A stretch of 64,000 nucleotides of DNA, taken from positions 54,811,150-54,875,149 of the forward strand of contig OY855903.1 in NCBI GenBank assembly GCA_963693305.1, in the 5' to 3' direction. The position numbers and the translations under genes are program-made. Origin of the DNA: Meandrina meandrites (taxonomy: Eukaryota; Cnidaria; Anthozoa; Scleractinia; Meandrinidae). Positions within the stretch are counted from its first letter, which is position 1; each line of letters opens with the position of its first letter. Shown in pieces: positions 23,448 to 36,126 of the stretch. The notes beneath the pieces are model-generated. The model was not told the origin of the DNA, ran no database searches, and was given only the letters and a program-made list of their open reading frames with translations.

Positions 23448-23660
23448 ATAAAACCTTGAATTAGGTTGTAATACGCACACGAAGTGAATTTTTATCAGTC
23501 AAATATTTTTGTTGTTAGTGGTCAATTGTTGCAGTTCTCGTCGTAAAAGCTTTTAGTGCCCATATGATCAAATTGTTGATATACATTTTCGTGAACAATA
23601 TGACTTTCTCACATACCTTGCCAAATTTCAATCCATTTCGAACATAACAAGTCATTTTTT

Positions 23661-24251
23661 TTAAGGAGGCTCGCAACGGTTTCCAGCGCTTTCCAGGTCT
23701 TAAACTTTGATGGGTCAGTACTACAAATCTTTATCAGTTGCTGCAACAATAATGATATCGACCAAATGTCCAATCATTGCTGAATAAGTTGTGGTCATTT
23801 TCATGACGTCACTTGTTACTATAGCAACAGTTTTACCTGTTAAAAACACCCTTAATTTTCCCTTTAAGTGCTTATAACTCAAAAACGAGTCCGGTGACTC
23901 CCATTTTTTCGAAAATTTAAGGTGGCTCTGAAACTGCTCCGCAGAAATTTTTCTAACTTTGCAAAAAGTTGCATCTTAACATGCCAATCATTATTCAATA
24001 ATAAAAAATGGGAGTCACCGGACTCGTTTTTGAGTTATAAGCACTTAAAGGGAAAATTAAGGGTGTTTTTAACAGGTAAAACTGTTGCTATAGTAACAAG
24101 TGACGTCATGAAAATGACCACAACTTATTCAGCAATGATTGGACATTTGGTCGATATCATTATTGTTGCAGCAACTGATAAAGATTTGTAGTACTGACCC
24201 ATCAAAGTTTAAGACCTGGAAAGCGCTTGAAACCGTTGCGAGCCTCCTTAA
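23661..24251. repeat. Inverted repeat, two 249-bp arms, 93-bp spacer
   Basis: The left arm 23661-23909 begins TTAAGGAGGCTCGCAACGG; the right arm 24003-24251 is its reverse complement. The arms have exactly equal length, and I could find only one mismatch by eye (CCAGCGC against CAAGCGC). The spacer is 23910-24002. A diverged single arm is visible near 20340-20480 and a partial one near 45940-46080. The open frame on the plus strand across the right arm is a by-product of the repeat. Confidence 0.9.
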
Positions 24252-24966
24252 ATGTTATTTCTATTATATTATTGCTATTTTTAAAAATGCTGTTAGAGAA
24301 AGTGGCGTCTAAGGTTCAAGAATACCTCGAGGGTTGAAATTATAATAACAATCAGCACAGAAAATTGCACGAAGACCAAGCCCAAGGATTTTTGATGTTC
24401 CTCATGTGACCCGTAAGGTATTTTTAGCCTTTGTCGTCACTTTCTCCAACTCGCAATTAATGGCGGCCGTAAATTCGCGAAAATGGAAATCAACATTTTG
24501 CCGGATCATAGAGGCAGTTTGAGCACACTATTTTCGGCAGTCGGGTATAAATAATTTAAGTTTTTTCACTTGTGCAAGCTTAATCGGTCTCGCAGAAGGT
24601 GAAGACTCCAGCGTAAAATGTGAGTTTCCAGTAAGACTTTCAATGTTCTGAGTAATAAAGAAGAGAAAAACACTGAATAACAATTGCAAACAACAGCAAC
24701 AAAAGTTTAAAGTAAAAAGGTTTTCAACAGTAGGTTCTAACTACTAAAGTATGGTAACAAGACACCTGGAATAACTGTTTGGAATAAGCTAAGTCGGATA
24801 TCCAACACAATAAAGTTCTCGCCAAACCCGTTCAGCCACACTTGCCTTCAATTTCCGTGTAGGAATTTGTATTGGAATAATATTTCTTGGAGGTAGCTGA
24901 GATGTGAGCTCTTGGTTTCCATAAGGGAAACTGTTTCCTCGTTCTTGAGTTTGGCCAAGGCAGCAT
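24252..24966. other. Intergenic, downstream of the discoidin gene
   Basis: This would hold the 3' UTR of the minus-strand discoidin gene. I could not find a convincing minus-strand polyadenylation signal or another gene. Confidence 0.35.
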
Positions 24967-27900
24967 TCAAGTCTTCGGGTACGGTTCTACGCCAAACGGA
25001 CCCTTTGCTAGTAAATAGCATATACATACTCTTCATTCATTCTTGGGAGAATTCGATGGTGCAACAAGTCATTATCGAGAAACATTCAGCCAATCGGCTA
25101 TTCCAGAATTTAGGGAATATCTCGTGTTTTGGAGGCAAAATATTTAAGAATGATTTAGGTATATTATAAACCTTGGAAAGTACCTGGACAACCGTAGATC
25201 TCTACTCTCAATGATATGCCGACACTCCAAGCCACTGGTAGAAAACGGATGTAACGCGCCTTGATTGGTGGGTTTACGTGCTGATAAACCACAGTACTGG
25301 CGTCTGTGTTTCCAGCAAATTCCTAAACGAGCAATATGATAAATTGTTAGGGATGTATCTCTTTAAAACATTGCTACGTTTTAATCTTTAGATCACCATG
25401 TAGAGCGAATTTCGATCGAGTGTCGTAAAACCAAACCTAAAGTAATCACTGTAAAAAATTACAAGTAATCCAGTGAACCCATCAAAACTCGAACCAAATA
25501 CACAGGGAGTTATGACTGGTTTTGGTTTTACTGCCACTGGTGGAGAAAGTAGCGCGAGTTTGTTTTGCCATTCACTAAGGGAATTAATGCAAAACCAAAC
25601 AAACACAAATTACTTTCGACACTCAGGTGAAAATCGCTCTGTTTCCCTCAAGTAAACTTATCTGGCAAAAATCAAAAGCTATAACTTAAAAAAATAAAAT
25701 CAAGTTAAGTAAGGGGTATAAAGCTGGCTTTTTTAAACCTAAATATAGAGAAGTTTGATCGACAATTTGGTGGATTTCATTGTAGTTCACCTTGTTTGAA
25801 GCTTCTTCTTGTTCCTTGTAGAAGTGGAAGTTCACTTCATCGTTACTATACTGCAGATTGTAGCTGGATACAAACTGGTTGTCAGCTCCTTTTCCTTGCG
25901 TTGCAACACCACTTACTTGGTGCTGACTTCCCAGGTCGATCTGGAGCCATTGACTGCCATTGGTGCCATTTGAGATGCCAGCTACCCAAGCTCCAGCTGT
26001 TGAACGCAATCTGGCATGTCGGGCAACATGACTAGTATGATTATATTCTGAAGAGGCATTGATTTTCTCGTCAGGAATCGCACCGCTTTCCATGCCGAGG
26101 GCTTCATGACACAGAATTGATAGAAATACAAAATTAATAAAGCACAAAACAGAATCATTAAAGGGGCTTTGTCACGGATTTCTGGTGAAGAGAACCTAAA
26201 AATAATGGGCCTTTTTTTATCCACAATTGCTATATTAGAGCATTGAAACTGTCAACAAGCATCTTTGGCTGTGAATGGCTTGGATAGAAATAGATTGCAA
26301 CTTGAGAAATTAAGGCTAAACGTTTCAGGTTGTTTCCGAGCGTCGTCAAAATATCCATATTTATAGCTTTAGCTTGATTTCTTTCTGCAAATTAAGGTCA
26401 TGTATTCCTCTAGATATTGGGGTAAGTTGCCTAACATTAATTTCAGAACAGTTTAGACCAAAAATCTGCGAAATCCTCTTGACGTAGCCCCTTTAAAAAA
26501 GGTGGCACGCATTGTCCAGTGATCAGATTGTTACAGCGTATACTTCGTGAGTTATTTTCAGCTGGTAAGTCACGGAAGGTCTCCAAGACGGACTGAATAC
26601 GTTTTATTGCAAAACCATAACAAATATACACACATTACGTCATGCACAAGCCAGGTTTCATCACCTTCCTCCTCTACCCCTTGTTCTTGGAATCCAATAA
26701 TTAACAACTATCCTGCGAAATCGCATGGAATATCGCCTGAAACCTATTCCGCAAGATTGACCAGGATAATTTTATTATTATTCAACAAATTGAAAATCAA
26801 AGTTGGCAAGTTACGTGTAATATAAAATATTTCCTGGCTAGTCTGACGCAGCGGTCCGTTGCGCCCAAGTAACTCTTCAGAGACCTTTTCTGTTAGCAAA
26901 CAATGATGACTTTCAGCGCGATGCTCAACCAGGTTGCTCTCATTATTGTTTGTGAACGGAACTTTGAGCGCGATGCTCAAGGAGTTTTCTGGCAGAAAAA
27001 TTCTCTGAAGAGTCCGTTGGCCGGAACGAAACGGTGTATCAGACTAGCCACGTAAGACGATTTTACGCTAAAAAAAATAATGTAGTTATGCAGCGCTTTG
27101 CAAGAAGCCTGAAGAATCTTCTCAACCTACGTATATTGGTATGGCGCAAATTTGTTGAATAATAATACCAGGTAGATGTTAAGTCTACCCACTGTGTGAG
27201 CCTGCCTTACCTGTCCAGGGATGGGGGCAAGCACATCGCGGTGTGTAACTTTTGTCGGTAGTAAAACAAGTACTGCCATTTAAACAAGGAGAGGAGAAGC
27301 ACTAGAACAATTTAAACAAAACATATACTAGCATTACAGGAATCAAGGCAATTAGATAAAATAATGTATCTATCATTTGCAAGCTGCTGGAAGCTAAGGC
27401 GTATGAGAAAAAAACTGAAGAAGAGAAGGTAGAAAGGTATAGTCTGCATACGATCCTAGTGGTCCATCAGGGAGTTTATGCCGGTTTTTGTAGCATGAAG
27501 CGACTAGGAGTATTTCTATTCCCCCCTGGTTGGGATGCTTGTACATACCAGGGTTACCCCCAGCATAAATTCGCCGGTACCCATTTTTTATACCTGGGAC
27601 GCACCTAGTGTAAGGTGTCTTGCCCACGAACACAACGCAGTGACACAGGGAAGGGCCCAAATCCGGACCGGCCGATCCGCAGTCCAGCGCACCAACCATC
27701 AGGCCACCGCGCCTCCCGAAGAAAAGAAAGGCAGATTTTATCTTCAGTATCAGCTTATTTGAAACACTGTTTTACCTTTCGTGCCCTAAAGCTCCATCCC
27801 TTCTTTAGTTTGACGGTGTCGTTCCCAATACCATACCTCAGAACTTGGCAGGAATGGCTAAAAGACGAATTCTGTACTCCAAAATTGTACGAGTTACACA

Positions 27901-28402
27901 TGCCATCCAAAATGCACAGCATTTGACATTCCATATCAGTAGAAACTGGTTTAATTGAAGCAATGAATCCTTCAAGGATACGATCTTCAACTTTTTTGGA
28001 AAAGATAACCTGTTCCAGTCGCTCACCTGGCTCACAATCTCCATCTAGAGATAAAAGGATCGCAGGAAGTGTTAATTAATAACTTGCCGACACGGTTAGG
28101 AAAATCACAAACAAGAGAATATGAGAAAATCACCTGACATCACCAAATTAATATTCGAACATTTTTCACAAATATCGGTATAAAATTTCTTTTTAAGGGA
28201 TACAGTTTTTGAGAACTCTAATTTTTTTTTTGCTTACGTAAACTGTTTGGCGTTCAAATGTATAAGCTGACGTGTAAGATTAGAAAAAGGAAGATAAATA
28301 CTTAGGCAAAATTAATTAGAAAGTCAGCTTACCGCATTTTATTAGCTTTGAGATCGTAATGATGAGTAGACTGGTAGCCAATGCTTTTCCCATGTGCATC
28401 AT
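24967..28402 (-). CDS. Secreted PAN-EGF-discoidin (F5/8 type C) protein
   Basis: Exons on the minus strand: 28402-28333 (signal peptide), 28044-27776 (PAN/apple-like), 27301-27211 (EGF-like), 26101-25791 and 25322-25184 (F5/8C). A tentative last exon, 25007-24967, adds 12 residues and a stop. All junctions are GT-AG and the phases agree, giving about 306 residues. The signal peptide begins MMHMGKALATSLLIITIS. The PAN exon has ECQMLC and CNSYNFG. The EGF exon has CFSSPC and CACPHPW but only five cysteines. The F5/8C domain shows LGMESGAI, WLQIDLGSQHQVSG, SYNLQYSND, ARYIRFLPVAW and EIYGCP. F5/8C domains bind glycans or phospholipids, so a secreted recognition or matrix role is inferred. Introns contain a SINE and two hairpin elements. 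The last exon is the least certain part; without it the 3' end is unknown. Confidence 0.78.
26158..26496. mobile_element. MITE in an intron of the discoidin gene
   Basis: The left end TTAAAGGGGCTTTGTCACGG pairs imperfectly with the right end, whose complement begins TTAAAGGGGCTACGTCA. It belongs with the elements at 23077-23447 and 48988-49655 by its TTAAAGGGGC ends. Confidence 0.55.
26835..27050. repeat. Hairpin element in an intron of the discoidin gene
   Basis: The ends TGGCTAGTCTGA and TCAGACTAGCCA are exact complements. Internal blocks GCGCGATGCTCAA occur twice, and an ACAATGATGA/TCATTATTGT stem lies in the centre. No coding content. Confidence 0.7.
27441..27716 (-). repeat. tRNA-derived SINE, copy C
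   Basis: On the minus strand the tRNA-like head starts near 27716 (GGAGGCGCGGTGGCCT). It is followed by a box B-like region, GGGTACCGGCGAATTTA, and a tail ending near TATGCAGACT. It lies in the intron between the PAN and EGF exons of the discoidin gene. Confidence 0.8.
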
Positions 28403-28553
28403 CAATTTAATTGGATTGATGACACAAATAAAACCAGCCTGTAACTAAAGACAAGATACATAATTAAACCAAAAGACTTTTATTATTTTGGTGGAGAAAT
28501 GTGAATTAGAATGTTGGTTAAAACCGAAAACTTGTCTGTCGCATATTTATTTA

Positions 28554-28927
28554 TTAGGGCTGATTCGCATTGGCGGACAAGTTTGAAATGTCCTGACATT
28601 TTTCCGAAAAAAATTGTCGAGACAAGTTGTCAGAGACATCTCGAGGAAAACAAAATGTAAAATGCATAGTACAAGATTCGTCAAAACAACCTACAAAATA
28701 ATTATTTTTTTCTCGTAAAAGATTTCCGCAAAAAGAAAACAAAAAAGGTCATGTAAACCTCAATGTATTTAGGCTGCGCATCAAAAAGGGATATCAAAAA
28801 AGGGCATGACATTGATATTGTTTTTTAGCTCGAAAACAATAAAAAATTCTAAAGGGCAGATGCAACGGCTATACGCGTATGTTGCAAATATATAGGCCCT
28901 AAACTTGTCCATAAGTGCGAATGGCCT
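28554..28927. mobile_element. MITE upstream of the discoidin gene
   Basis: The left end AGGGCTGATTCGCATTGGCG and the complement of the right end, AGGCCATTCGCACTTATG, match, and both continue into GGACAAGTTT. It lies about 150 bases upstream of the start codon of the discoidin gene, so it may sit in its promoter or 5' UTR. Confidence 0.6.
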
Positions 28928-31701
28928 CTTTGTTAAATAACCGAATCATTGTTTACAATAATTGTCTTGCTAGAATAAGCGCTTCATGGCACAATTAAGC
29001 ATTCCTGGAAATGTTAACTAAATGTAATAGCTTTAATAAAGTGTGTGAATAGGGTTTAGAAATTTAAATGTCCTTGCTTTTGCGACCCAGCAGAAAACGT
29101 TTTTGAAAGCCAATTTCTATATCATCTAATATTACATGCAAATAATAAAAAATGTCTCTGGTTACCACGTTCAACAAGGCCTTTAAACTTTTGGATTCAA
29201 TTCGTCTAGCGCGTGATGCCTTCTCTACGTAAAGTGTATGCCAATGAGGCAAAATAAAACAGACTGACTTCAGGAAAGATTCGTCTATATAAAATTCTAT
29301 CGAAAAAAAGTTGAAAGAAGCAACACTATCGGAACATAAGATATGTGATGTACAAAAGTTTCTACTACTTGAACTGAGTTCTGCTAAAAAGTTCGAGAAC
29401 ATAAAATGACTGTTGACAGGTTAGTTAGAAATAATTTGCATGCATATTGCGTTTGTTTTTCAATAAAATAATACCTATTTCGAATAAACCACCCGCTCAA
29501 ACGTTTACTTTTCCAAGTTGAATGCTAAAATATGAGGGATAGCAAATCATCCAAGAACAACTCCTAGAAAAGAGCCTGTCTGCCACAAGTTTTAAAACCA
29601 AGTTATTTGTTAAATTTTCATTGCTAGGTACAAACAGTTACAACTGTAAACGAGCACCTTGATAGCTCTTCTAAAGCGGAATAAAGTTTAATTATTCGAA
29701 AAATCAGCTTGAGATAGAAGTCCGCAATATGTGACGACGGCAATCCTACTATTGTTTAATTATGAAATAAAATTTCGAACCTTAACTTCAGTTGTTTCGT
29801 TGGAAACCCTCCTTTTGTAATTCGTTCTTCAGGCTCACGATTCAGAAAATAAGAATTAAGTTCTTAGATATACACCCATTTATTTCTATGGAAACAAAAT
29901 AGAACAAAAGGTAATAAGATTATGCCAGAAGCTTTTGATAGAAGATGATAAAGATAATAAAAACGCTTTTCAATGAATTGCTAAAACTTTAATCACGTTT
30001 GAATTTTTACCAATCGCTTAAAGACACGGAAGGTTGAAACGTAGAGCACCACACGACGCATGAAACAGGTGGTACTCTCTATATCCATCGCTGAGGAGAT
30101 ACGTTTTGAAATTAAAACGGACGTCGAAGAGTAAAATAACTGCAAGGCTTACAATGAGCGGAATTTGTTAACTACGAAAATAGTTAATAAATCTCATCCA
30201 TCGTTCAAGAGATACGCTTTCAATACCCACGTCGAAGTGGGAATAGTGCTGCACCTCTTCTCGCTCTAAACAGGTGTTTCAAGAAATTGTTATTATAACG
30301 CCGAGTTGACGTTAAGGGCCTACTAAAATAACTCGGTCGTTGACCATAGATGTTGTTGTAGTATATTTGTTAAGTACTTCCCAATATATTGTTGTTTTCG
30401 GAAGGTCTATTTCTTTTTTAACGGTATTGATCGGGCCTGCGTGCTGTTTTACGCTGTTTTAACATCTAGGTCACAACATGATCTCCATTTCTTTAAAATT
30501 ACCTGTCAACCGGTACGCAATTAGAACGTCAATAACGTTTATGCTTCCTTGGCTTATGCATTTTTTTTTTACCAAGCTTTAAGTTTCTTGTCTTAAGATG
30601 GCTCCTTGGTTGGTATTTGTATAATGGGAAAGGGTGTGGTAATTTTTAGAGAAAAGTTAATGTACTAATTTGTTTTTACTGTAAGGATTAGAGAATGTCT
30701 GTTACATCTTTGCGTGCGGAAAATAATAGCTTCTAATTTATACTTTTTTTCAGTACGTTCACTGACAATTGGACACAACCATAAATGTAACGACTTTCCG
30801 CGCGCGCTTATCAACTACGTTAGCGCGGGCTTGTCGTTAAAACTACGAACTCTCTACCGGGTCTGTCACTGTGCCCCAGACGAGAATGACAGGCTATCTG
30901 AGCAGACTAACAGTTTATCCTTATCAACAACAGAAAAAGTTTCTTCCAAAAGTTGCTGACCAGATTCACCTGATTACACCAACCATACTCTACTTCAAAC
31001 CAAAATGGCTTGAAAACCATATCCTTTGGGGCCGCACGTACCTAGATAGCTTATATAAGAGAGTGCACCCACCCCCACCCCCCCCACCCCCTTCCCCGTA
31101 CTCCACCTTGTGAAGTTTTGAGGCTGTCAGACATTTAATACCGAAGGAAAGATCCTCTTTTTATGGGTCACCAAAGTTGTTAAAAAGTAGTTACTTTTTT
31201 GCGTTCGACGATAGGAGAACGCATCCTAATCTTGTGGTGACCTGCGGTGCCGGGGTTGTCCTGTGAACGCGCAAGCGAAAGTCGTTCTATGTCGGTATGT
31301 ATGTCGGTATGTATGTCGGTATGTCGGTATGTCTCATGCGAGAAGACATTAGAAGGCAATTAATTGCGTTACATCAACGTCAACAATGACATCAGCCGCA
31401 AAGACAGCGCGCGCAAAAAGAATTCTATTAAGCGGATAACGATAGGCTGTAGACAATTCTTGCGCTCAACGGTAGCAATACGCATCCTAATCTTGTGGTG
31501 GCGTGTTCTTCAATGGCAAGCATGGCGAACGCACTGCATAATCTATGATTACTCCTAGTTTCAACTTGTGAGCGCATATTCACTGTTGTGGTGAATTAGA
31601 AAAATACAGCAATTAAACGGTTCACAAATGAAAATACTAAATACTTCAATTAAATAAACAGTTAATTAAATCAGAAAAGGGATTGCCATGTTAAATGAAC
31701 T

Positions 31702-31707
31702 TTTATT
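31702..31707 (-). terminator. Polyadenylation signal AATAAA (minus strand)
   Basis: About 150 bases after the stop codon of the orphan lectin exon, on the same strand. It supports, but does not prove, that the exon can serve as a transcript end. Confidence 0.5.
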
Positions 31708-31855
31708 AATGGTGATTTTTTTCTTGCTTATGTACCAAGATGCACAAATAACCATCTAACACTTTGGGAAATATGGAACATGAAATTCAACCTCTATTAC
31801 AGTATTCTGTGTGGTAGAAACCATGACACCAAACGATAAACAAGTAAGGAAACCT

Positions 31856-32244
31856 TTACATGTCATGCAAAGAGTATTTGCAAACATAATGCCTGGTTTC
31901 ATCGCACTTTTTGCCGTGGAAACCATGTTTTTGTTGGTACTCTCCACAATGTTCCTTAAGACCACCATCTGGGTGATAACCATGCCAGAGTGGATTCAGC
32001 ATGGGAACGCTCCTGTCCATCCACACCCTTCTCCCCTCCTCTGCGATGTCTGTCATACCCACGAATACTTTCTCGCCATCTGCCAGAATAGTGTCAAGGA
32101 AGTGTAGCTCGTCGAAGTCCGCAATAGAAACCAATCCAGCTCCTTCACAGATGCAACTCCAATTAGCCTTGGAAAAAGTAGCAAGCTCATCAAAAACCTT
32201 ATAACAAAAACTTTTGTATTTTGTCCAGTCAGCCCTGCAGAGAT
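31856..32244 (-). CDS. Orphan C-type lectin domain exon (possible alternative terminal exon)
   Basis: The acceptor is TTTTAG before 32244. The exon enters in phase 1 and ends with its own TAA (31856-31858), 389 bp in all. It encodes a full C-type lectin domain with LCRADW, FCYKVF, WSCICEGAGLVSI, VFVGMTD, PLWHGYHPDGG, CGEY, KKCDE and YVCKY. The six usual cysteines are present plus one extra (CIC). The WVW motif of its paralogue at 38337 reads RVW here. Residues at the second calcium site are HPD rather than QPD or EPN, so classical sugar binding is doubtful. No signal peptide, PAN or EGF exon is recognisable between here and 38337. It could be spliced to the upstream PAN-EGF exons of the gene at 38337-41792, or be an abandoned duplicate. 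A minus-strand AATAAA lies at 31702-31707. Confidence 0.75.
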
Positions 32245-35200
32245 CTAAAAGATAGTAGCAACAAAATTAAGCTCAAGAGGTTAAACATACCGACTCAATC
32301 ACTGTATCTTTAAATTTCAACATCCGAACGCTCTCTGAAGCAACTCTGAAGCGAACGTCTAAGTAAGGAAAAAGAGAAGTTGACTTAAACGGACTCAAAA
32401 GGTACCGGTAACGTTAATGGGTTGTAATAATAATAATAGTTTATTTATTTATAGTACACCTTTTAAAATGGGAAAGATCAAAAGCGCATTACAATATTGA
32501 AACCTTCCATCTATTTTGCTTTGCCTCTTTGATAGAGGCCACTGGTTATCGTCGTAATTATGATGAACGCAGTGGAAAACACAATCCCTAGGTTTTGAAC
32601 TTCAGAGTTCGCATGTTACTGAGAGACGGGTTAGCTAACAAGAAGAGACGTTCCGTTCTTTTTAAAAAGTAACCAGCGTGTCTGTAGTAATGTGCATGTA
32701 TTAGATTTTCTGTTTCCTCTTCCTATTTTTTTCTTGTTTAAGCTCATTATACATCACAAAATATCATTAATCCTAATAATTTAGACCTAGAGGAAAACTT
32801 AAAGCGCGCAAAATGAAAAATCCTTTCAAATGAAAAACAATACTGTTGTTTGTTTTTCGCAATGAATTGCGAGAAGATAAATCCTCTTTCCTGATTTGTT
32901 TCCTTAAGGGCATGTTCATTTGACAAACCCCTGTTATTTAACTCGCAAAGCCCCCGATCATTTCCACTCAGACGCTTGTAGTTGATCGATTTGCAAAGGG
33001 AAAGAAAGAAATTTTAAGCAGAATTTCAAGCAGAAATGGCTGCATGCAATTTGACTTTCGGAGAACCGAGTTTGAATGGCATGATCTTTGAGCTTGTAAT
33101 CTGTCTTTGTAATTATGGCGCCCTTAGTAAAGTAGGCATGGTTCTTATGGCGGCAAGCTGAGTTGCAGCTTGCAAGCTGCTATATCATTGATATGAGTAG
33201 GAACAACTTCATATCAAAAAATTCGTCTCTTAACTCAAAAGTCGCAGTGTTTGTTTTCAGATATGTCCAGGATTGAGCGCTAATGAGATGCACGTTCTTT
33301 ATGACAGGCATCACGAAGTTTCCTCGTTAATAAAAGTTCTCCAAAACACACCTAATTCTGTCAAATATGAAGTAATATGGAAATGCCAAATAACCCAGTC
33401 AAACATGAAGTACATATTAAACAATACTTGCGTTCTATCCTGGACATAAGTGTTCGTTTTGACTTAGTGACTCCCCTCGAACAGTCGAACAGTCGAATTT
33501 TGAAGCTTTTAGATTTAGCTTTTTGAAGCCAGGAGCGAAGCCAGGAGCTTTGTGAGTGCAACCCCCAACCGAAATCCAATTAAAGTTTCTTTGTTAGTTT
33601 TAATGGTTCACCAACACCTGTTCTCTTGGGTCGCCCACTACCTCTCGGAACGAGTAACTTCATTGGTTCCGAACACAATACATAACAGGTCATAACAATG
33701 CCCCTAGCCCTGAATAACAATGCAGGTAGTGTTTACAGCGGGCGAAGGAAAATAGAGGTTCGAGAGAGGTAGTGTCTTACTGGTTCTCTTAGCATAGTAC
33801 TATATATCTGTTTTGTCTTTTCCGGTGCTTGCGATTATGGTTAACGGTGATACACAAAAGTTACTTATAGTTAGTGGCTAGTTGGAGTATGAGATATCAG
33901 TATGATTTTGTCCACGCAGTACCAATTTGAGACAGCAATAACGTTTATCTGATGCAAGGACTTTTCTAATGACTTTGGTTGTTATTCTTAAGTGCATGAC
34001 CGCTATAAAGAACATTTACATTTCTATTAAATGTATCGAGAAGTATAAGTAATTCTTGGATCCACGTGTCTTCCCTTTACGTGTCTCTTCAACTGCAATT
34101 TATAGACTGTTATTGACCCAGCGTGAAGCCTGCATCGGGGATTATACTTCCCAATACGGACCGAACTGGCTAGTTCAATGTTTTTATAAAAACAGATTTT
34201 GTTTTGAAACGTTGCCATACATTCTTAATGCAATGCACATATAGTTGTTATTTTAAGCTACTGTCGTAAATGATTGTCCGTTGGAGTGAAGGGATCAAGA
34301 AACTTCTAATTCATGAACGGTTAATAATCTATCATCAGTTTGAACTGGAATAGAGCCGCTGGTGCCTTGATGTAATATTTAGCTCTTGTTAACCGAGCAG
34401 GAGGCCTGTATGGGAAAATCTTGACCAAGGTCGTGAGTACCGACCGAGCGCAGTGAGGTATTGTTTTGCGGTGCCGTGTATATGCTTAAATTTAAGGTTG
34501 GCTCGTGCATTGGGCTAAGTTGGCAGAAGCTGTGCGTTGGCTTTAGTTTAAAATTTTAATTTTGACTCTCTGGTAAGATGGCACGAATCAAATTAAGTAA
34601 AATATTTGAAAAAAAAGTGTGTCGGCCATGTTTATTTGCTCTTGTGTTAGGTGTTTAGTTGCCGTGTGTCGGCCTGGACAAAACGAGAAAACTCGAATTT
34701 TTCTTGTTACTTGCCTGTCAGCGTGGAAAGCTTATTAGGGTTATATATGGGAGTGATGTTTGTCCTTAACTTTTCACCTTAGTTTTAAAAGAGAACATTC
34801 AAAAATTAGGTCCTACGCACCCTCCACTGGCCTTATCGCGATCAAAAGGGTATTCTAAATTATGCTTTATAATCCGTTTACGACGGATTCCTGGTCCGTC
34901 CCGGCGTAGTGGGGCTATTTTCCTTTTTTATTTTTCTTTTGCGTTTTCCTTTCTGTAATAGCATCGGTTCTACTCTGCTCGGCTTAGATTTTTTGTCGAT
35001 TTCTTGAAGGTATTTTCTTTGATCTTCCACTCATAAGCCACGTCTACAAATCCGTGTTACATGGTACAGGGAAAGTAACCCCACTTTATTTTTTTCTTGG
35101 CTTGTGAGCGAGCGGAATTCTCCAAATCCAGCAATCTGATTGGTTCCGGGAGCGGGCGGAAATTTTCGATCTTGCCCGCTCACGGAGCGATTCCGCCCGG

Positions 35201-35324
35201 CTAGTTCGCTGTGTTTTCATTTCGCGGCCAGAAGAACGAACCCATGAAAGTTTTGCTCTCCAAAATTAATGTAGTTGTTCACCAGCCGTTTTAGATATGA
35301 AAGGAAAAGTAAGCAGTGGAATTA
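32245..35324. other. Intergenic or intronic, no recognisable gene
   Basis: AT-rich sequence with no supported exon. If the lectin exon at 31856 is used by the upstream gene, this is part of a long intron. A 3'-end-like repeat (TTTATTTATAGTACACC...CAAAAGCGC) is visible at 32430-32500. Confidence 0.4.
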
Positions 35325-35702
35325 AAGGCCTTGAAGTTCACCAAAAGGCGAGTATTCATTCTCTTTATTGACAAAATCAAATCGTTCAAGTTTTATGGCG
35401 GTAGTTTGACGATCGTTGTTTGTGCATTCGCACTGATTTTCACGCCAAGTTGCGCTTACCTGCAAGTCGCGGGCTTACATTCCCGATTGATTCTTTCAAA
35501 AGCTAATTAGTAAAGGAATAAAATGCCTAGAAGTTCTCCAATAGGCGGGTATTCTTTGTATTTATTGGCAAAACAGGTTATAGTTTTCTAGCCGTAGTTT
35601 TTCGATCGTTTTTGTGCATTCGCACTGATTTTCACGCCGTAATGCGGTTTAGTGCAAGTCACTGGTTTACAGACTCGATTTATCCTTTCAAACGCTTTGC
35701 CT
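35325..35702. repeat. Tandem duplication, two units of about 190 bp
   Basis: Both units carry GTGCATTCGCACTGATTTTC, ACGCC, TGCAAGTC, then ATT and CTTTCAAA. Unit 1 is about 35325-35515 and unit 2 about 35521-35702. A fragment of a third, CTCTTGCCGTAGCTTAGCGATCG, lies near 36013-36036. Non-coding as far as I can see. Confidence 0.65.
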
Positions 35703-36126
35703 TTCTGCTACTTTTCCCCAAAACCGAATACTGGTTATCACCATTCAAGAAAATGAGATGTTTTGATAAAAAACGGTCAAATAAATTCTTGCAAAATTGT
35801 GCCGTGTGCAGGCGACCAAACTACACATTCAGTTCAGCTTCATTCAATTTCACTTTCGTGACTCGAGATTTTTTATGCTCTCTTTTGCTGCTACATTGCG
35901 CTTCTTTTTATCATTAAAGTTACTTTTCTGTTTTTTATCTGATGACCTTTTCCGTGAGTACTGTTCACTTTAGCAAATTTATTTTGTTTGGCGGTAAACA
36001 AATAATTCTTCACTCTTGCCGTAGCTTAGCGATCGATTCAACGTTGGATGCGCGCCTATAATACAATTACATTTTGCAAGACGATCTTTTCAGTTTTTTT
36101 TAACCGAGTTAGAAAAAAATAAATAA

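Larger units (their letters stand above)
28403..31855. other. Intergenic; upstream of the discoidin gene, repeats only
   Basis: Holds a MITE (28554-28927), a degenerate direct repeat around 30084-30240 (TCCATCG...GAGATACG...ACGTCGAAG twice), a C/A-rich run (31067-31097), and a short tandem repeat of TATGTCGG (31288-31332). A block CGCATCCTAATCTTGTGGTG occurs twice, near 31220 and 31482. No coding exon was recognised. Confidence 0.45.

Noticed and set aside
23922..24191. Plus-strand open frame of 89 codons
   Set aside because: It lies mostly in the right arm of the 23661-24251 inverted repeat; its existence follows from the repeat sequence.
24848..25036. Minus-strand open frame (VWRRTVPEDLNAALAKL) as an exon
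   Set aside because: Its composition is gene-like, but it has no clear splice sites or domain, and it overlaps, in another frame, the better-fitting micro-exon candidate at 24967-25007.
31811..32204. Plus-strand open frames over the orphan lectin exon
   Set aside because: They are antisense shadows of the lectin domain on the minus strand.
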